A stretch of DNA of 64,000 nucleotides from an uncultured Persicobacter sp. (GCA_947498325.1 CANMKE010000001.1:186001-250000); one strand, 5' to 3'. Counted from the first letter of the stretch, positions 8,652-18,153 are shown. Program-made: numbers and translations. Notes: generated by a model not told the origin, from the sequence alone.

Positions 8652-10091
8652 ATGGGAAAAGAGATCATAGATTTTTTATATCTGATTAGTATCATCATCT
8701 TCATCATCGGGATGAAGGGATTGTCTAATCCAGCAACCGCCCGCAAAGGGAACTTGGTGGCTGGTGCAGGTATGGGCTTGGCCATTTTGATTGCTTTGCT
8801 TACACCAATGCTTGCCGGCACAGCCGTTTCGATGACCAAATATGTGTTCATTATCATCGCTATGGCGATTGGTTCTGGCGTTGGTTTGGTCGCTTCAAAG
8901 CGTGTAGCGATGACTGCGATGCCAGAGATGGTGTCCTTGTTCAACGGTTTGGGTGGTGCAACTGCCATGTTGATTGGTTTTATTGAATTGAAAAATTACG
9001 CACCAGAAGGTGTGGCAGGAAAACTTGCTGCCGTAGCCGGACATGCAGATTTGTTTACCGGTTCCGTATTTTCTTCTGTATTTGCATTGTTTATCGGTGC
9101 GGTGTCTTTCTCAGGATCTTTAATTGCCTGGGGTAAGCTGAATGGTTCTTTGCGTGACAACATTAAGTTGCCAGTGCCGCAAATTATCAATGTAACGACT
9201 TTGATTGCCGTATTCGTGTTGTCTTATTTGATTATGGCGGGCAATGAAATGAACTTCACTTTGCTGATCGTATTGACCATCGTTTCATTGTTCTACGGTG
9301 TGGCTTTTGTTTCGCCGATTGGTGGTGGCGATATGCCGGTAGTGATCTCATTGCTGAACTCATTTACAGGTATTGGCGCGACGGTTGCCGGTCTGATCTA
9401 CGGAAACAATATCATGATTGTAGGTGGTATTCTGGTAGGTGCATCGGGTATTCTATTGACGATCCTGATGTGTGAGGCGATGAACCGCTCCTTGATTTCT
9501 GTTGTTATCGGTGGCTTCGGTGCATCCGCAAGCAGTGCGTCAGGTTCTGGTCGTGAGGAAGTCGTGAAGGAAGCAACACCTTCAGATTTGGCCATTCAGC
9601 TGAAATATTCTGAGCGCGTAGTTATCGTGCCAGGTTATGGTTTGGCGGTTGCGCAGGCGCAGCACGTTTGTCATGAACTGGAGCAGGTGCTTGAAACAGA
9701 AGGAGTGGATGTGAAATATGCCATTCACCCAGTAGCGGGTCGTATGCCAGGTCACATGAACGTCCTTTTGGCGGAGTCTGATGTAGATTACGATAAGCTG
9801 ATGGAGTTGGAGCCTGCCAATGATGCCTTCAACAATACAGATGTGGTATTGGTGATTGGTGCCAATGATGTAGTGAACCCTGCGGCAAAATCTGATGCTG
9901 GATCTCCGATTTACGGTATGCCGATTTTGGATGTGGAGCAAGCGAAAAACGTTGTGGTTTTCAAACGTTCTATGGGTACAGGTTATGCCGGTATTCAGAA
10001 CCCATTATTCTTCGGTGACCGTACAAAAATGTTGTTCGGCGATGCCAAGAAATCGTTGGGTAAATTGAAAGAAGAATTGGCGAACGCTTAA
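8652..10091 (+). CDS. pntB: NAD(P) transhydrogenase subunit beta
   Basis: Beta subunit of proton-translocating transhydrogenase, 479 residues. The first about 270 residues hold eight or nine hydrophobic helices of domain II. The NADP(H)-binding domain III follows, with VVIVPGYGLAVAQAQH (the GxGxxxA-type fingerprint), VKYAIHPVAGRMPGHMNVLLAE, and VLVIGANDVVNPAA towards the end. NADPH binding is supported by the late KRSMGTGYAGIQNPLF. It is the last gene of the operon, followed by a strong terminator. The Ser-rich linker after the last helix (residues about 293-300) separates the two domains. Confidence 0.95.
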   Translation: MGKEIIDFLYLISIIIFIIGMKGLSNPATARKGNLVAGAGMGLAILIALLTPMLAGTAVSMTKYVFIIIAMAIGSGVGLVASKRVAMTAMPEMVSLFNGLGGATAMLIGFIELKNYAPEGVAGKLAAVAGHADLFTGSVFSSVFALFIGAVSFSGSLIAWGKLNGSLRDNIKLPVPQIINVTTLIAVFVLSYLIMAGNEMNFTLLIVLTIVSLFYGVAFVSPIGGGDMPVVISLLNSFTGIGATVAGLIYGNNIMIVGGILVGASGILLTILMCEAMNRSLISVVIGGFGASASSASGSGREEVVKEATPSDLAIQLKYSERVVIVPGYGLAVAQAQHVCHELEQVLETEGVDVKYAIHPVAGRMPGHMNVLLAESDVDYDKLMELEPANDAFNNTDVVLVIGANDVVNPAAKSDAGSPIYGMPILDVEQAKNVVVFKRSMGTGYAGIQNPLFFGDRTKMLFGDAKKSLGKLKEELANA

Positions 10092-10118
10092 TATTCGTCC
10101 TTTTTATAAAAAAAATTA

Positions 10119-10147
10119 AACCGAAGTGATGACCACTTCGGTTTTTT
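10119..10147 (+). terminator. Terminator of the pnt operon
   Basis: The stem AACCGAAGTG (10119-10128) / CACTTCGGTT (10134-10143), loop ATGAC, runs into T residues; an A run on the left also makes it usable in the opposite direction. Confidence 0.85.
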
Positions 10148-10287
10148 TATGACCAATGCGCGCTAAATTGATGGGCGTCTCCATTAAAATTGTTATTTTT
10201 GCATAAATTTATTGAATTTTTAGTTGTTGATTACGTATCAAGCTTTGATATTTAATTCAACTGAAGTACAACCACAACTACAAACCT

Positions 10288-11985
10288 ATGGTCAGGAAAG
10301 CTTTGTTTCCGCTGTCATTGATACTCCTTCTCTTCAATTTTATGCCCTTGCAAGCCCAAACCACCCTGATGGGTGATTTTATCAGCAGTAAGGAAAAAGT
10401 GTTTGGAGCAACCGTTTCAGCAGGAGGGAATGTGCTGATTTACCTTTCAGCAGGGAAGAAAAAACGAGCAGTAGAACTATTTGAGGTGGTTCGTTCTGAG
10501 GATGGGAAATGGGGCGATCCGATCAAGCTTTCGCATATCAGCCGAGATTTTGATGCGCTCATAGATCCCTTCATCAGTTACGATGCCAATTACCTGTTTT
10601 TCTCCGCTAAAGCAAAAGGGGGCGCAAGTTATGATATTTATTACAGTGAACGTTCTGGTGCTGTTTGGCAAAAGCCAAAACCAATCAGTGGTGATGTAAA
10701 CAGCTGGAAAAAGGAAGGCTCTCCTTCTTTAAGCCTGGATGGCAAAACCCTTTATTTTACCCGGGAAGAATTTGACTACACTGGCGAGGGGAAAAACAAC
10801 TTGTACCAGTCGGAATGGGTGAATGTTGGGTCGTTTTCTGCTTCCAAAAAAGTTGCCGCAGCTTTTAATGAACATGATGTTCAGCGACCCGTGCTTTATC
10901 GTGGTGGTCAAACGATGCTGATGTCCCTGAAAGCCCCCAACGGAATTGGTGGTTATGATATTCACTATGCTCAAAACCAGGAAGGGCAGTGGAGCAAACC
11001 GCAACCGCTGAGTTTTGCCAATACCCCAAAAGATGATTTTCTTGGTGGCGTACCGATTACCCTTGAGCAGCTTTACACGGTGGTCGACGAGCAGCTTTAT
11101 CAGGTGAAAATTCCTGAAGACCTTCCAGTAACGCCTATGGTGCTTGTTCAGGGTTATGTGAAGGATAAAAAAATAGGGATGCACCTTCCCGCAACCATGC
11201 GCCTGGTGGATATCGAGGAAAATCAGGAGGTGCTGGTAACGCAAAATAATGTGAATGACGGCTTCTACAGCCTGATTGCCCCTGCGGGGAAAAAATACAA
11301 ACTGACCTTCTTTGCCCCCAACCATGTGGAGGCGGATACCTTGCTCGACCTTTCGGCCATTACGACCTATAAAAAAGTAAAGCAAAATTTTGCCCTTTCT
11401 TCTGATATTCAGGTGCAGTTTTCGCTGGCAGATGTGAAGGATCAGCGTTCTACCAGTGGCAAAATTAATATCTATACTGGCAATCAGCTGGTGCATTCTT
11501 CCTTTTTCGAGGCGGGGCAGCAGCCAGAGGTCGTGCCTTTGCCCTTGGGGAATAAATATCAGTTTGAAGTGCTGGCCAACACCTGTCAGCCGTACCGTGG
11601 GATTATCAATTTTCAGCATACCAAGCGTTACCCTGAGGTGTTTGTGAAAAACATCAGAATGCGACGCAAAATTCAGGAGTTGTACTTTGAAATTTTGACC
11701 CCTGCGGGTGAAAAGCCCAAGAACACCGAAATCTACCTGATGAATGTGGAGTCGGGGAAAGAACGCACCTATTCTGCCGTCAGCCTGGCGTATCTGGAAT
11801 ATGGCTCACGTTATAAGGTGTTGGTGAAGCAGCACGAAAAGGTGATCAATCAGATGTCGCTGGTGGTGGATTCCCGCGGGAAAATCTTTCAGGTAAGCCC
11901 AAAATGGAAGTGGGGACAGCCTTTGAAAAAACAGGTCATCGCACCTGAAGGGCCTAAGATTGAGATGAAGTTGAGTGAGATATAA
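10288..11985 (+). CDS. Secreted PD40/WD40-like repeat protein
   Basis: Exported protein of 565 residues with a signal peptide (MVRKALFPLSLILLLFNFMPLQAQ). The first half contains PD40 (TolB-like propeller) elements: DPFISYDANYLFFSAKAKGG with YDIYYSER, then GSPSLSLDGKTLYFTRE, then a third YDIHYAQ blade, each with the D-G-x-x-L-Y-F pattern. This layout is common in Bacteroidota proteins that carry an OmpA domain at the C-terminus, but here no OmpA peptidoglycan-binding motif is visible. The second half looks like beta-rich carboxypeptidase-regulatory or Ig-like domains (RLVDIEENQEVLVTQNNVNDGFYSL). It probably resides in the periplasm or outer membrane. It has its own promoter region and no obvious operon partner. 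Function unknown. Confidence 0.7.
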   Translation: MVRKALFPLSLILLLFNFMPLQAQTTLMGDFISSKEKVFGATVSAGGNVLIYLSAGKKKRAVELFEVVRSEDGKWGDPIKLSHISRDFDALIDPFISYDANYLFFSAKAKGGASYDIYYSERSGAVWQKPKPISGDVNSWKKEGSPSLSLDGKTLYFTREEFDYTGEGKNNLYQSEWVNVGSFSASKKVAAAFNEHDVQRPVLYRGGQTMLMSLKAPNGIGGYDIHYAQNQEGQWSKPQPLSFANTPKDDFLGGVPITLEQLYTVVDEQLYQVKIPEDLPVTPMVLVQGYVKDKKIGMHLPATMRLVDIEENQEVLVTQNNVNDGFYSLIAPAGKKYKLTFFAPNHVEADTLLDLSAITTYKKVKQNFALSSDIQVQFSLADVKDQRSTSGKINIYTGNQLVHSSFFEAGQQPEVVPLPLGNKYQFEVLANTCQPYRGIINFQHTKRYPEVFVKNIRMRRKIQELYFEILTPAGEKPKNTEIYLMNVESGKERTYSAVSLAYLEYGSRYKVLVKQHEKVINQMSLVVDSRGKIFQVSPKWKWGQPLKKQVIAPEGPKIEMKLSEI

Positions 11986-12068
11986 GTGCTTGTAATGGAA
12001 TTAACTTGATTTTCGACGATAGCGGTTTGTTATGATCAACGACTTAAATACTAACCAACATTCATTGA

Positions 12069-12659
12069 ATGAATATAAAAGTTACTAAATATGACAAACC
12101 AGTAACGGTTGAAGGAGAGTTTGAACGACTTCAAGATCTGAAGTACTTGGTAACAAATGATGATGTTTTTTCCATTAAGGAGAATCTAGCAAGTCATAAA
12201 AAGAAACAAAAAAGTGGCATTTACTCTGGAATTGAATTTGATGTGAGTGGCTTTTATGAACTCGAACAAACAAATATTAGGTCATGGGTTCTTTGTCCAA
12301 AATTTCAGGGTCTCAGCCGTTCTCGAATCAAAGAACTTCTATTGAATAGAATTAACTCGATTAATGAAGGAACAATTGAATTACCCGAAAGGTTGTTCGA
12401 GGTAAAAATAAATAGAATAGATATTGATGGTCGGTTAGTGGATGTCAATGAAGTTTGTCAACAAGAATGGGACTACATACTTTATAAATCTCCTTACTAT
12501 AAGGAAGAGTATTATGTCAACATAGTTTTCGAGCAAAGCTTTGCTTCATGGGAAAAAAACTTCAAGCTATCCGAAACAGAAGCTGAAATTGCTGGCCGAG
12601 GAAACAAAGAAGAAATAACAGCAATGATCCATGAAAAGAGAAAGCAAAACAGATCATAA
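12069..12659 (+). CDS. Hypothetical protein
   Basis: I do not recognise this 196-residue protein. It has no signal peptide or membrane segment, is rich in Lys, Glu and Asn, and ends in a basic tail (MIHEKRKQNRS). The sequence is distinctly more AT-rich than its neighbours, with AAA/AAT/ATA codons dominating, which hints at recent acquisition. It begins 83 bp after the PD40 gene and is followed by a non-coding stretch with two A/T-rich hairpins before the convergent smc gene. It could be an immunity-type or orphan accessory protein, but nothing in the sequence shows this. Confidence 0.6.
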   Translation: MNIKVTKYDKPVTVEGEFERLQDLKYLVTNDDVFSIKENLASHKKKQKSGIYSGIEFDVSGFYELEQTNIRSWVLCPKFQGLSRSRIKELLLNRINSINEGTIELPERLFEVKINRIDIDGRLVDVNEVCQQEWDYILYKSPYYKEEYYVNIVFEQSFASWEKNFKLSETEAEIAGRGNKEEITAMIHEKRKQNRS

Positions 12660-12721
12660 CATGGCCTATATCCCAAGGCGGTTCTGAGCAGTTCGAGGCT
12701 TATCTGCATTTTGGCTGCTCT

Positions 12722-12787
12722 GGGAAAAATCTCCGATTTTTCCATGTGGTAGAAAATAAGGTCATGAAAAAAATCGAAGATTTTCCC
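12722..12787. repeat. Inverted repeat made of two related hairpins
   Basis: The left arm 12722-12746 and right arm 12763-12787 are near-complements over about 25 bp, separated by 16 bp. Each arm is also a small hairpin by itself: GGAAAAATC-tcc-GATTTTTCC on the left and AAAATC-gaa-GATTTT on the right. It lies in the 270-bp non-coding gap between the AT-rich orphan and smc. It lacks a trailing T run, so it is not a standard terminator. It may be a remnant of a mobile element end. Confidence 0.55.
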
Positions 12788-12892
12788 TACTTTGTGTCCG
12801 AAACATTAAATTTATCAAACGCCACGTGACATAGACGGGCGTTAAATGGCAGTCTCTAATTTTAACTTTACAAACGTTTTTAAATACGTGCA

Positions 12893-12926
12893 AAAAAAAG
12901 GCGATCAGTTGTTGATCGCCTTTTTT
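12893..12926. terminator. Bidirectional terminator, mainly for smc
   Basis: The stem GGCGATCA (12900-12907) / TGATCGCC (12913-12920) is flanked by A residues on the left and T residues on the right. It lies just past the smc stop codon. Confidence 0.85.
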
Positions 12927-12931
12927 GAGTT

Positions 12932-15900
12932 TTATGCGGGTACCTGTTCGGTCAGTGGTCTTAAATCTACGGGGACAACTCTTGAAACGCCCTGTTCCAG
13001 CATAGTGACGCCATACATAATGTCTGTCGAAGCCATCGTTCGCTTGTTGTGAGTAACGATGATGAACTGCGACTCATTGGAAAAGGTACGGATGATGTTG
13101 TTGAACTTGTCGATATTGGCATCGTCCAGTGGGGCATCAACCTCATCAAAGATACAAAAAGGCGCGGGCTTCAATAGGTAGATCGCAAACAGCAAGGAGG
13201 TTGCCGTAAGTGTTTTTTCCCCGCCTGAAAGCTGGCTGATCGATAATGGCCGCTTTCCTTTTGGTTTGGCAATAATGTCGATCTTGGACTCGAGCGGATT
13301 TTCTGGGTCGCTGAGTTTGAGGTCACAATCGTCCTCTTCCGTAAACAGGGATCTGAAAACCCGAATAAAGTTGGTTTTGATCTGATCAAAAGCATGCATA
13401 AAATTCTCTTTAGCCGTTTGATCAATATGACCAATGGTTTCCATCAGAGAGGTTTTTGCAGCCTCCAAATCTTCTTTCTGTTCGGTGATGAACTGATATC
13501 GGGTCTTGATTTCATCGAAAGCCTCTACGGCCAAGGGGTTGATCGGCCCGACTTTAGCCAGCTTGTCTTTGGTCTCAGCAACTTTTTGCTTCAGCAATTC
13601 AAGATCGGTGATCTGTTCTTCTTCTTCGGTTTCCGACTGATCTTCCTCCAATAATTGCTCAAGATCGACCTCAAACTCTACGCTCAGGCGTTCTTTGGTG
13701 GCACTCATGGCCATTTTGGTTTCATTCAGCAAATGAGAATATTTCAGCATCAGTTCATCAGCAACCTCTTTTTCACGCTGATATTGCTTCAGTTCCCCCT
13801 CTTCCAATTCAACCTGACTGCGCGCCTGCCCATAGTTTTTTTCCATGCGGGTGAGCTCTTCCTCCATTTGCGTGCGTTCGGCATTAAGGGCATCCAGAAC
13901 CTCGTCATCACCCGTGTCATAGGCATTTACCGCTTCCTGTTCCCGTCGGTTTTTCTCCAGTTCCTGCTTTTGCTGCTGAACGGATTTTTTCAATTTTACC
14001 GATAGCTGCTCCAGTTGTTCGAGTTGCTGAAGCGTGTTTTCCATACGATGTTCCAGCTTGTGAAACTCAAGGTTTACAGTATTAAATTGACTTTCTACAC
14101 GTTGGTAATCTTCATAAATACGCTCGTGATCTTCCTCAAAAATTTCAGCTTCCTCCTGTAATTCAAGAATTTTCTGCTGCTCCTCTTCAAGCTGAGGAGT
14201 TCGCAGGGCAATTTCTTCGGCGAGCATTCCCAGCTTTTCCTCCACCTCCTGTCGGTTATTGTCTCCCTGACTGATGAGTTGCTGTGTTTGCTCGAAGCGG
14301 CTTTTGGCTACGGCCCGCTCCTGCGCTAAAATCCCCAATGCAATTTTTGAATCGGAGAGCTGTTCGGCTTTTGATGCCGACTGCAGGGCATGAATTTCCT
14401 GCTCGGTCGTTTCAAGTGCATCCTCATTGGTCTTGAGCTGTTCCCTGAGCTGGGCAATTAATTTGGTGAGCTGCTCTATCTGGCGGCCACTTCCCAAATG
14501 GCTATTTTGTTCGGCATTTATGGCGCCTCCGCCGATGCTGAACTTTTTCTGAATAAAATCCCCCTCATTGGTGATGAAAATGCCTGGCGTGTCGAGCGGA
14601 ATTTGCTGTCGGTGGGCGACAAAATACACCCCATGAAGCAGGAGTTCGAGGAGTGGTTTATAGGTGGAATCGCAGACCGCGACCTCAGCGGCAAGGGTAC
14701 AGGCAGGTAATGGTGTTCCGACTGGGGCGCCACTGATGTTATCGAGGATGAAGAAGTTGGCTTTGCCTTTTTCTGCTGATTTTAAAAGCTGAATGGCTGC
14801 CATGGCTTCGGCTTGCGTTTGCACGACAAAATAGTGCATGAACGGCTCAAGGAAAGCGTAAAGCGCTGGGTGATATTGTTTCGGTGCATCCACAATTTCA
14901 GACAGTAGTGGCGCAGGCCCTTCGGACCATGCAGACTGCTGACGCAGACACTGGAGCGCTTCTGGATACCCCTCAAGATTCTCCATAATAGATTGCTTGA
15001 GCTGTAATTCATTGGTTTTGGCATCGAGTATTCGATTGGCGTTCCGAACCTGCTCGCGCAAACCTTCGGCAACCTGTTGCTGCTCCGCAATGCTTTCTTT
15101 CAGTTGTCGTTCTTCCGCTTCAAGCGCTGTGATGGCTTTGTGCTGCGTCTCGTGCTCCTGATCGAGCTGCAAGAGTGCCTGTTCAAAAGTGCTCAGTTCG
15201 CTTTTCTGCTGCTGCTCCTGAGCGGCGTTTTTTTCAAGCTCCTGCTTGAGTGCCGATTGCTGTACTTTGGCGACTTCCAGTGCTTTTTGTGCCTGATACA
15301 ATCGTTGCTGACTGGCCTTTTCTGCTGAAATGGCAGAGGTCATTTTCTGTTTGTATTCATCGACCTGTGCTTTGAGCTGATTTTTCTGCTGCTCCAGTTG
15401 CGAGCGTTGCATTTCGCTGTCGTTGAACTGCCGTTCACTGGATTGCAGACTCATGTTTGTCGCTTGAGTTTGTTGCTCATTCATGGCCTGCTGCTCCATC
15501 AGTTCTTCACATTGCTGTTGCAATTGCTCGGCCCTTTCGATCAGTAATCTTTTTTTCTCCAAAGCCACATGTTGCGCACTTTGGTAATCCCTGATTTTAT
15601 TAACCTGCTGATTCAAGGCCGTCTGCTGGTTTTTCAGGGCGTGCTCTGTGTCTGTTAAAATGGCTTTTTGCTCCTCGATGGTGGCGGTTTTCAGGGCCAT
15701 TTGGCTCGAAAGGGCAGTCCGCTGATCAGAGGCCGTTTGTAATTCCTGCGTGGCCCGTAAAAATTGATCGCGCAGATCGACAATCTCCAGGCAGGCAAGG
15801 GAAAGGCTCCACTTGCGGTAATCCTCCTTCAGCTTAAAATAGCGCTGGGCAGTTTTTGCCTGCCGTTCGAGGGAGCGCATATTTTTTTCAATTTCCGCCA

Positions 15901-16483
15901 GAAGATCGTCCACACGCTCAAGGTCCGCATCAGTATCGCGAAGTTTACGCATGGTTTCTTTCCTCCGAACCTTGAACTTTGAAATGCCCGCAGCCTCTTC
16001 AAATAACCCCCTTCGGGCATTTTCTTTGTCATTAAGGAGCTCTTCAACCATTCTGAGCTCAATAATGGCGTAGGAGTTGGCGGTAATTCCCGTGTCGAGG
16101 AAGAGCCCGTGAATGTCTTTGAGTCGGCAAGTAACGCCATTGAGCAGGTATTCACTGTCGCCGCTTCGGTAGTAACGTCTGCTGATCGTAACGGTGTTGT
16201 ATTCCGTAGGGAGCAGGTTTTTGGTGTTTTTGAAAGTCAGTGACACCTCCGCCATATTGGTCGGTTTTCGCTGTTTGCTGCCATTAAAAAGGATATTCTC
16301 CATTTTTTCTGAGCGCAGGGCACTGGTTTTCTGCTCGCCGAGCACCCATCGGATGGCGTCAATAACATTGGACTTCCCGCAACCGTTGGGGCCAACGATC
16401 CCCGTGATGCCTTCGTTGAAGTTAATCTCTATACGATCACCAAAGCTCTTGAAGCCTTTTATTTCTAAGGACGTTAATTGCAT
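12932..16483 (-). CDS. smc: Chromosome segregation ATPase SMC
   Basis: Full-length condensin SMC protein of 1183 residues, the usual size. It holds chromosomes in ordered loops and acts with ScpA/ScpB. The N-terminal ATPase half has MQLTSLEIKGFKSF and Walker A GPNGCGKS at residues 31-38. Two long Gln/Glu-rich coiled coils flank a hinge at about residues 505-680, which ends in FSIGGGAINAE. The C-terminal half carries the ABC signature QLSGGEKTLTA, Walker B FCIFDEVDAPLDD, and the switch His in IIVTHNKRTM. The coiled coils are unusually rich in Gln. The gene is last of a minus-strand group with a secreted TPR/zinc-finger gene (28 bp upstream) and a TPR gene. scpA and scpB are not in the window. 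Confidence 0.97.
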   Translation of the reverse strand: MQLTSLEIKGFKSFGDRIEINFNEGITGIVGPNGCGKSNVIDAIRWVLGEQKTSALRSEKMENILFNGSKQRKPTNMAEVSLTFKNTKNLLPTEYNTVTISRRYYRSGDSEYLLNGVTCRLKDIHGLFLDTGITANSYAIIELRMVEELLNDKENARRGLFEEAAGISKFKVRRKETMRKLRDTDADLERVDDLLAEIEKNMRSLERQAKTAQRYFKLKEDYRKWSLSLACLEIVDLRDQFLRATQELQTASDQRTALSSQMALKTATIEEQKAILTDTEHALKNQQTALNQQVNKIRDYQSAQHVALEKKRLLIERAEQLQQQCEELMEQQAMNEQQTQATNMSLQSSERQFNDSEMQRSQLEQQKNQLKAQVDEYKQKMTSAISAEKASQQRLYQAQKALEVAKVQQSALKQELEKNAAQEQQQKSELSTFEQALLQLDQEHETQHKAITALEAEERQLKESIAEQQQVAEGLREQVRNANRILDAKTNELQLKQSIMENLEGYPEALQCLRQQSAWSEGPAPLLSEIVDAPKQYHPALYAFLEPFMHYFVVQTQAEAMAAIQLLKSAEKGKANFFILDNISGAPVGTPLPACTLAAEVAVCDSTYKPLLELLLHGVYFVAHRQQIPLDTPGIFITNEGDFIQKKFSIGGGAINAEQNSHLGSGRQIEQLTKLIAQLREQLKTNEDALETTEQEIHALQSASKAEQLSDSKIALGILAQERAVAKSRFEQTQQLISQGDNNRQEVEEKLGMLAEEIALRTPQLEEEQQKILELQEEAEIFEEDHERIYEDYQRVESQFNTVNLEFHKLEHRMENTLQQLEQLEQLSVKLKKSVQQQKQELEKNRREQEAVNAYDTGDDEVLDALNAERTQMEEELTRMEKNYGQARSQVELEEGELKQYQREKEVADELMLKYSHLLNETKMAMSATKERLSVEFEVDLEQLLEEDQSETEEEEQITDLELLKQKVAETKDKLAKVGPINPLAVEAFDEIKTRYQFITEQKEDLEAAKTSLMETIGHIDQTAKENFMHAFDQIKTNFIRVFRSLFTEEDDCDLKLSDPENPLESKIDIIAKPKGKRPLSISQLSGGEKTLTATSLLFAIYLLKPAPFCIFDEVDAPLDDANIDKFNNIIRTFSNESQFIIVTHNKRTMASTDIMYGVTMLEQGVSRVVPVDLRPLTEQVPA

Positions 16484-16511
16484 TTTTTTTCTTCTGCGCT
16501 ATGCTGATTTT

Positions 16512-17261
16512 TTAGTGAGTATGAGGTTGGTGGTCACAGATTTCCTGCGTGGGTACAGTCCCTGAACCTAAACACACTGGGCAGGCCGCATGGACGCGCT
16601 TTGCACCGTTGCATAGAGAGCAGGGGGCAAATCCGGTGTTGTTGCATATCTGGCAGATGGCATATTCGTTCAGCCCAAACTGATTGACGGTAATTTTTAC
16701 CCCTTGTCCCTGACATGCTCGGCAGCGTTCTTTGCCAACGCCATGGCAGCGGGGGCAGGACTGGTCGAGGGTGCCTTTACCGCTACATTCGGCGCAGGCT
16801 TTGAGTCTGTAGCCGAGGGCATTACAATATTTACAGTCGATAATGACCTGCAACTTGCTTTGAATCTTTTGTTTCAGGGCTATTGCCGCAGGGTAATAAT
16901 GTCCTTTTTCACCTTCGAGGCCAATGTATTTTTCCACGAAATTTTGTGCATTCTTATACTGGTCAATCTGATAGAGGGTTTCTGCAAACAGATAGGCCAT
17001 ATCAGTAGGCAGGACATCCTTGGTGGCCAATGCCCGACGAAAGGCAATGTTGGCATTGGGGTAGTCTTGCTTATCCATGTACTGCTTGCCCAGGGTTACC
17101 CACTTAACCACCTCGGGGCTGAAACGATAATCCTGTCCCTGATAATACTGCGCCTGCGCATTGGTTGGTTGAAATAAACACCAAGCAAGCATCAACAACA
17201 GGATGCTGGCGAAGGGGTGGGCAGATTGGTCAAAAGATATAAATTTCAGCTTGCTGAACAT
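16512..17261 (-). CDS. Secreted TPR protein with a DnaJ-type cysteine-rich domain
   Basis: Exported or membrane-anchored protein of 249 residues. The N-terminus is hydrophobic (ASILLLMLAWCLFQPTNAQA, cleavage near residue 37). Residues about 45-135 resemble tetratricopeptide repeats (YMDKQDYPNANIAFRRALA). From about 143 on, seven CxxC motifs appear, most in the DnaJ form CxxCxGxG (CAECSGKG, CPRCHGVG, CRACQGQG, CPVCLGSG), ending in a His-rich tail. DnaJ itself has four such motifs and is cytosolic, with no J domain here. The domain likely binds zinc and may act as a thiol or chaperone-like module outside the cytoplasm; that is inference. It sits between a TPR gene (82 bp) and smc (28 bp) in one probable transcript. 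Confidence 0.75.
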   Translation of the reverse strand: MFSKLKFISFDQSAHPFASILLLMLAWCLFQPTNAQAQYYQGQDYRFSPEVVKWVTLGKQYMDKQDYPNANIAFRRALATKDVLPTDMAYLFAETLYQIDQYKNAQNFVEKYIGLEGEKGHYYPAAIALKQKIQSKLQVIIDCKYCNALGYRLKACAECSGKGTLDQSCPRCHGVGKERCRACQGQGVKITVNQFGLNEYAICQICNNTGFAPCSLCNGAKRVHAACPVCLGSGTVPTQEICDHQPHTH

Positions 17262-17343
17262 GGTGATTAAAAAATTTGTGAATGCTTAAAATAATGTATT
17301 ATCCTCAGAAAATGGCGGTTTTAACGCTTTTTAGCATTTCAAA

Positions 17344-18153
17344 TCAGGATTTCTTTTTAGTGAAAATCGATTTGACAAACAGCAGAAACTCATCCCTGGT
17401 TTCGGCATTTGTGAGGATCTCCTTGAGGGTTTTGAACAGGTGCGAAAGGGTAACGGTTTTCGGCTGTTCAACCTCTGAGGCAGGAATAACCACCTCGGCA
17501 GCCTTTGGCTGAGGCTTGGGTGCTTTGGTTTTTTTCTCCTTATTTTTTTGAGGTTTGGCAATGGCGATCTTTCCATTTTTCTGCTTTACCTCAATCTCCT
17601 CAGCTTCCTCTATCGCCTTTTGGTCTTCTGCCGACCGCTGCGGCTTGTTGAGTTCATCAGCTTCCTGATAACTTTTCTGGGCATCTTTCATTCTGCCCAT
17701 ATTTTCGAGGATCATGCCGCGGTTGTTATGCGCTACGGCATCTTCTGGGTCAAGGGCGATGGCCTTGTCGTAATCAGCAATGGCACCGTCATAATCCTTG
17801 AGGCGTTCCTTGATGAAAGCTCTTGAAGAATAGCGGTAAGGGTTCGACGGTTCGAGGGATACGGCTTTGTCGAAATCCTTCATGGCCTTGTCGTGCTGCT
17901 TGAGCATAAAAAAACAAACGGCACGGTCGCCATAATACTGAGCATTGAAAGGGCTGGCATTGATCAGCATGGCGTAATCCTGCGCTGCCTCCTGATATTG
18001 TTTGTTTTTTCCGAGGGCAATGGCACGGTTCACACGGCTCAACTCATGATTTGGGTCGAGAAGTAATGCCTGATTAAATTTCTTGATGGCTTCGGGAAGC
18101 TTGTTTTTCTGAGCTTCGGCAAGGCCTTCTTTAAACAGATTATCTATATTCAT
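17344..18153 (-). CDS. Cytosolic tetratricopeptide-repeat protein
   Basis: A 269-residue protein without signal peptide. Four or five consecutive TPRs cover residues 1-170, for example AIKKFNQALLLDPNHELSRVNRA, AMKDFDKAVSLEP and AIADYDKAIALDPEDAVAHNNRG, with the conserved A20/P32-type residues. The C-terminal third is different: charged, rich in Lys, Pro and Ala (KNKEKKTKAPKPQPKAAE), a probable flexible tail, ending in VKSIFTKKKS. TPRs bind protein partners; the partner is not evident. It is the first gene of the minus-strand group leading to smc. A Bacteroidota-like promoter was not obvious in the 178-bp gap shared with the divergent glycosyltransferase. Confidence 0.75.
   Translation of the reverse strand: MNIDNLFKEGLAEAQKNKLPEAIKKFNQALLLDPNHELSRVNRAIALGKNKQYQEAAQDYAMLINASPFNAQYYGDRAVCFFMLKQHDKAMKDFDKAVSLEPSNPYRYSSRAFIKERLKDYDGAIADYDKAIALDPEDAVAHNNRGMILENMGRMKDAQKSYQEADELNKPQRSAEDQKAIEEAEEIEVKQKNGKIAIAKPQKNKEKKTKAPKPQPKAAEVVIPASEVEQPKTVTLSHLFKTLKEILTNAETRDEFLLFVKSIFTKKKS

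Noticed and set aside
10729-11619. 296-codon antisense frame in the PD40 gene
   Set aside because: No signal peptide or domain; the plus-strand gene has a signal peptide and repeats.
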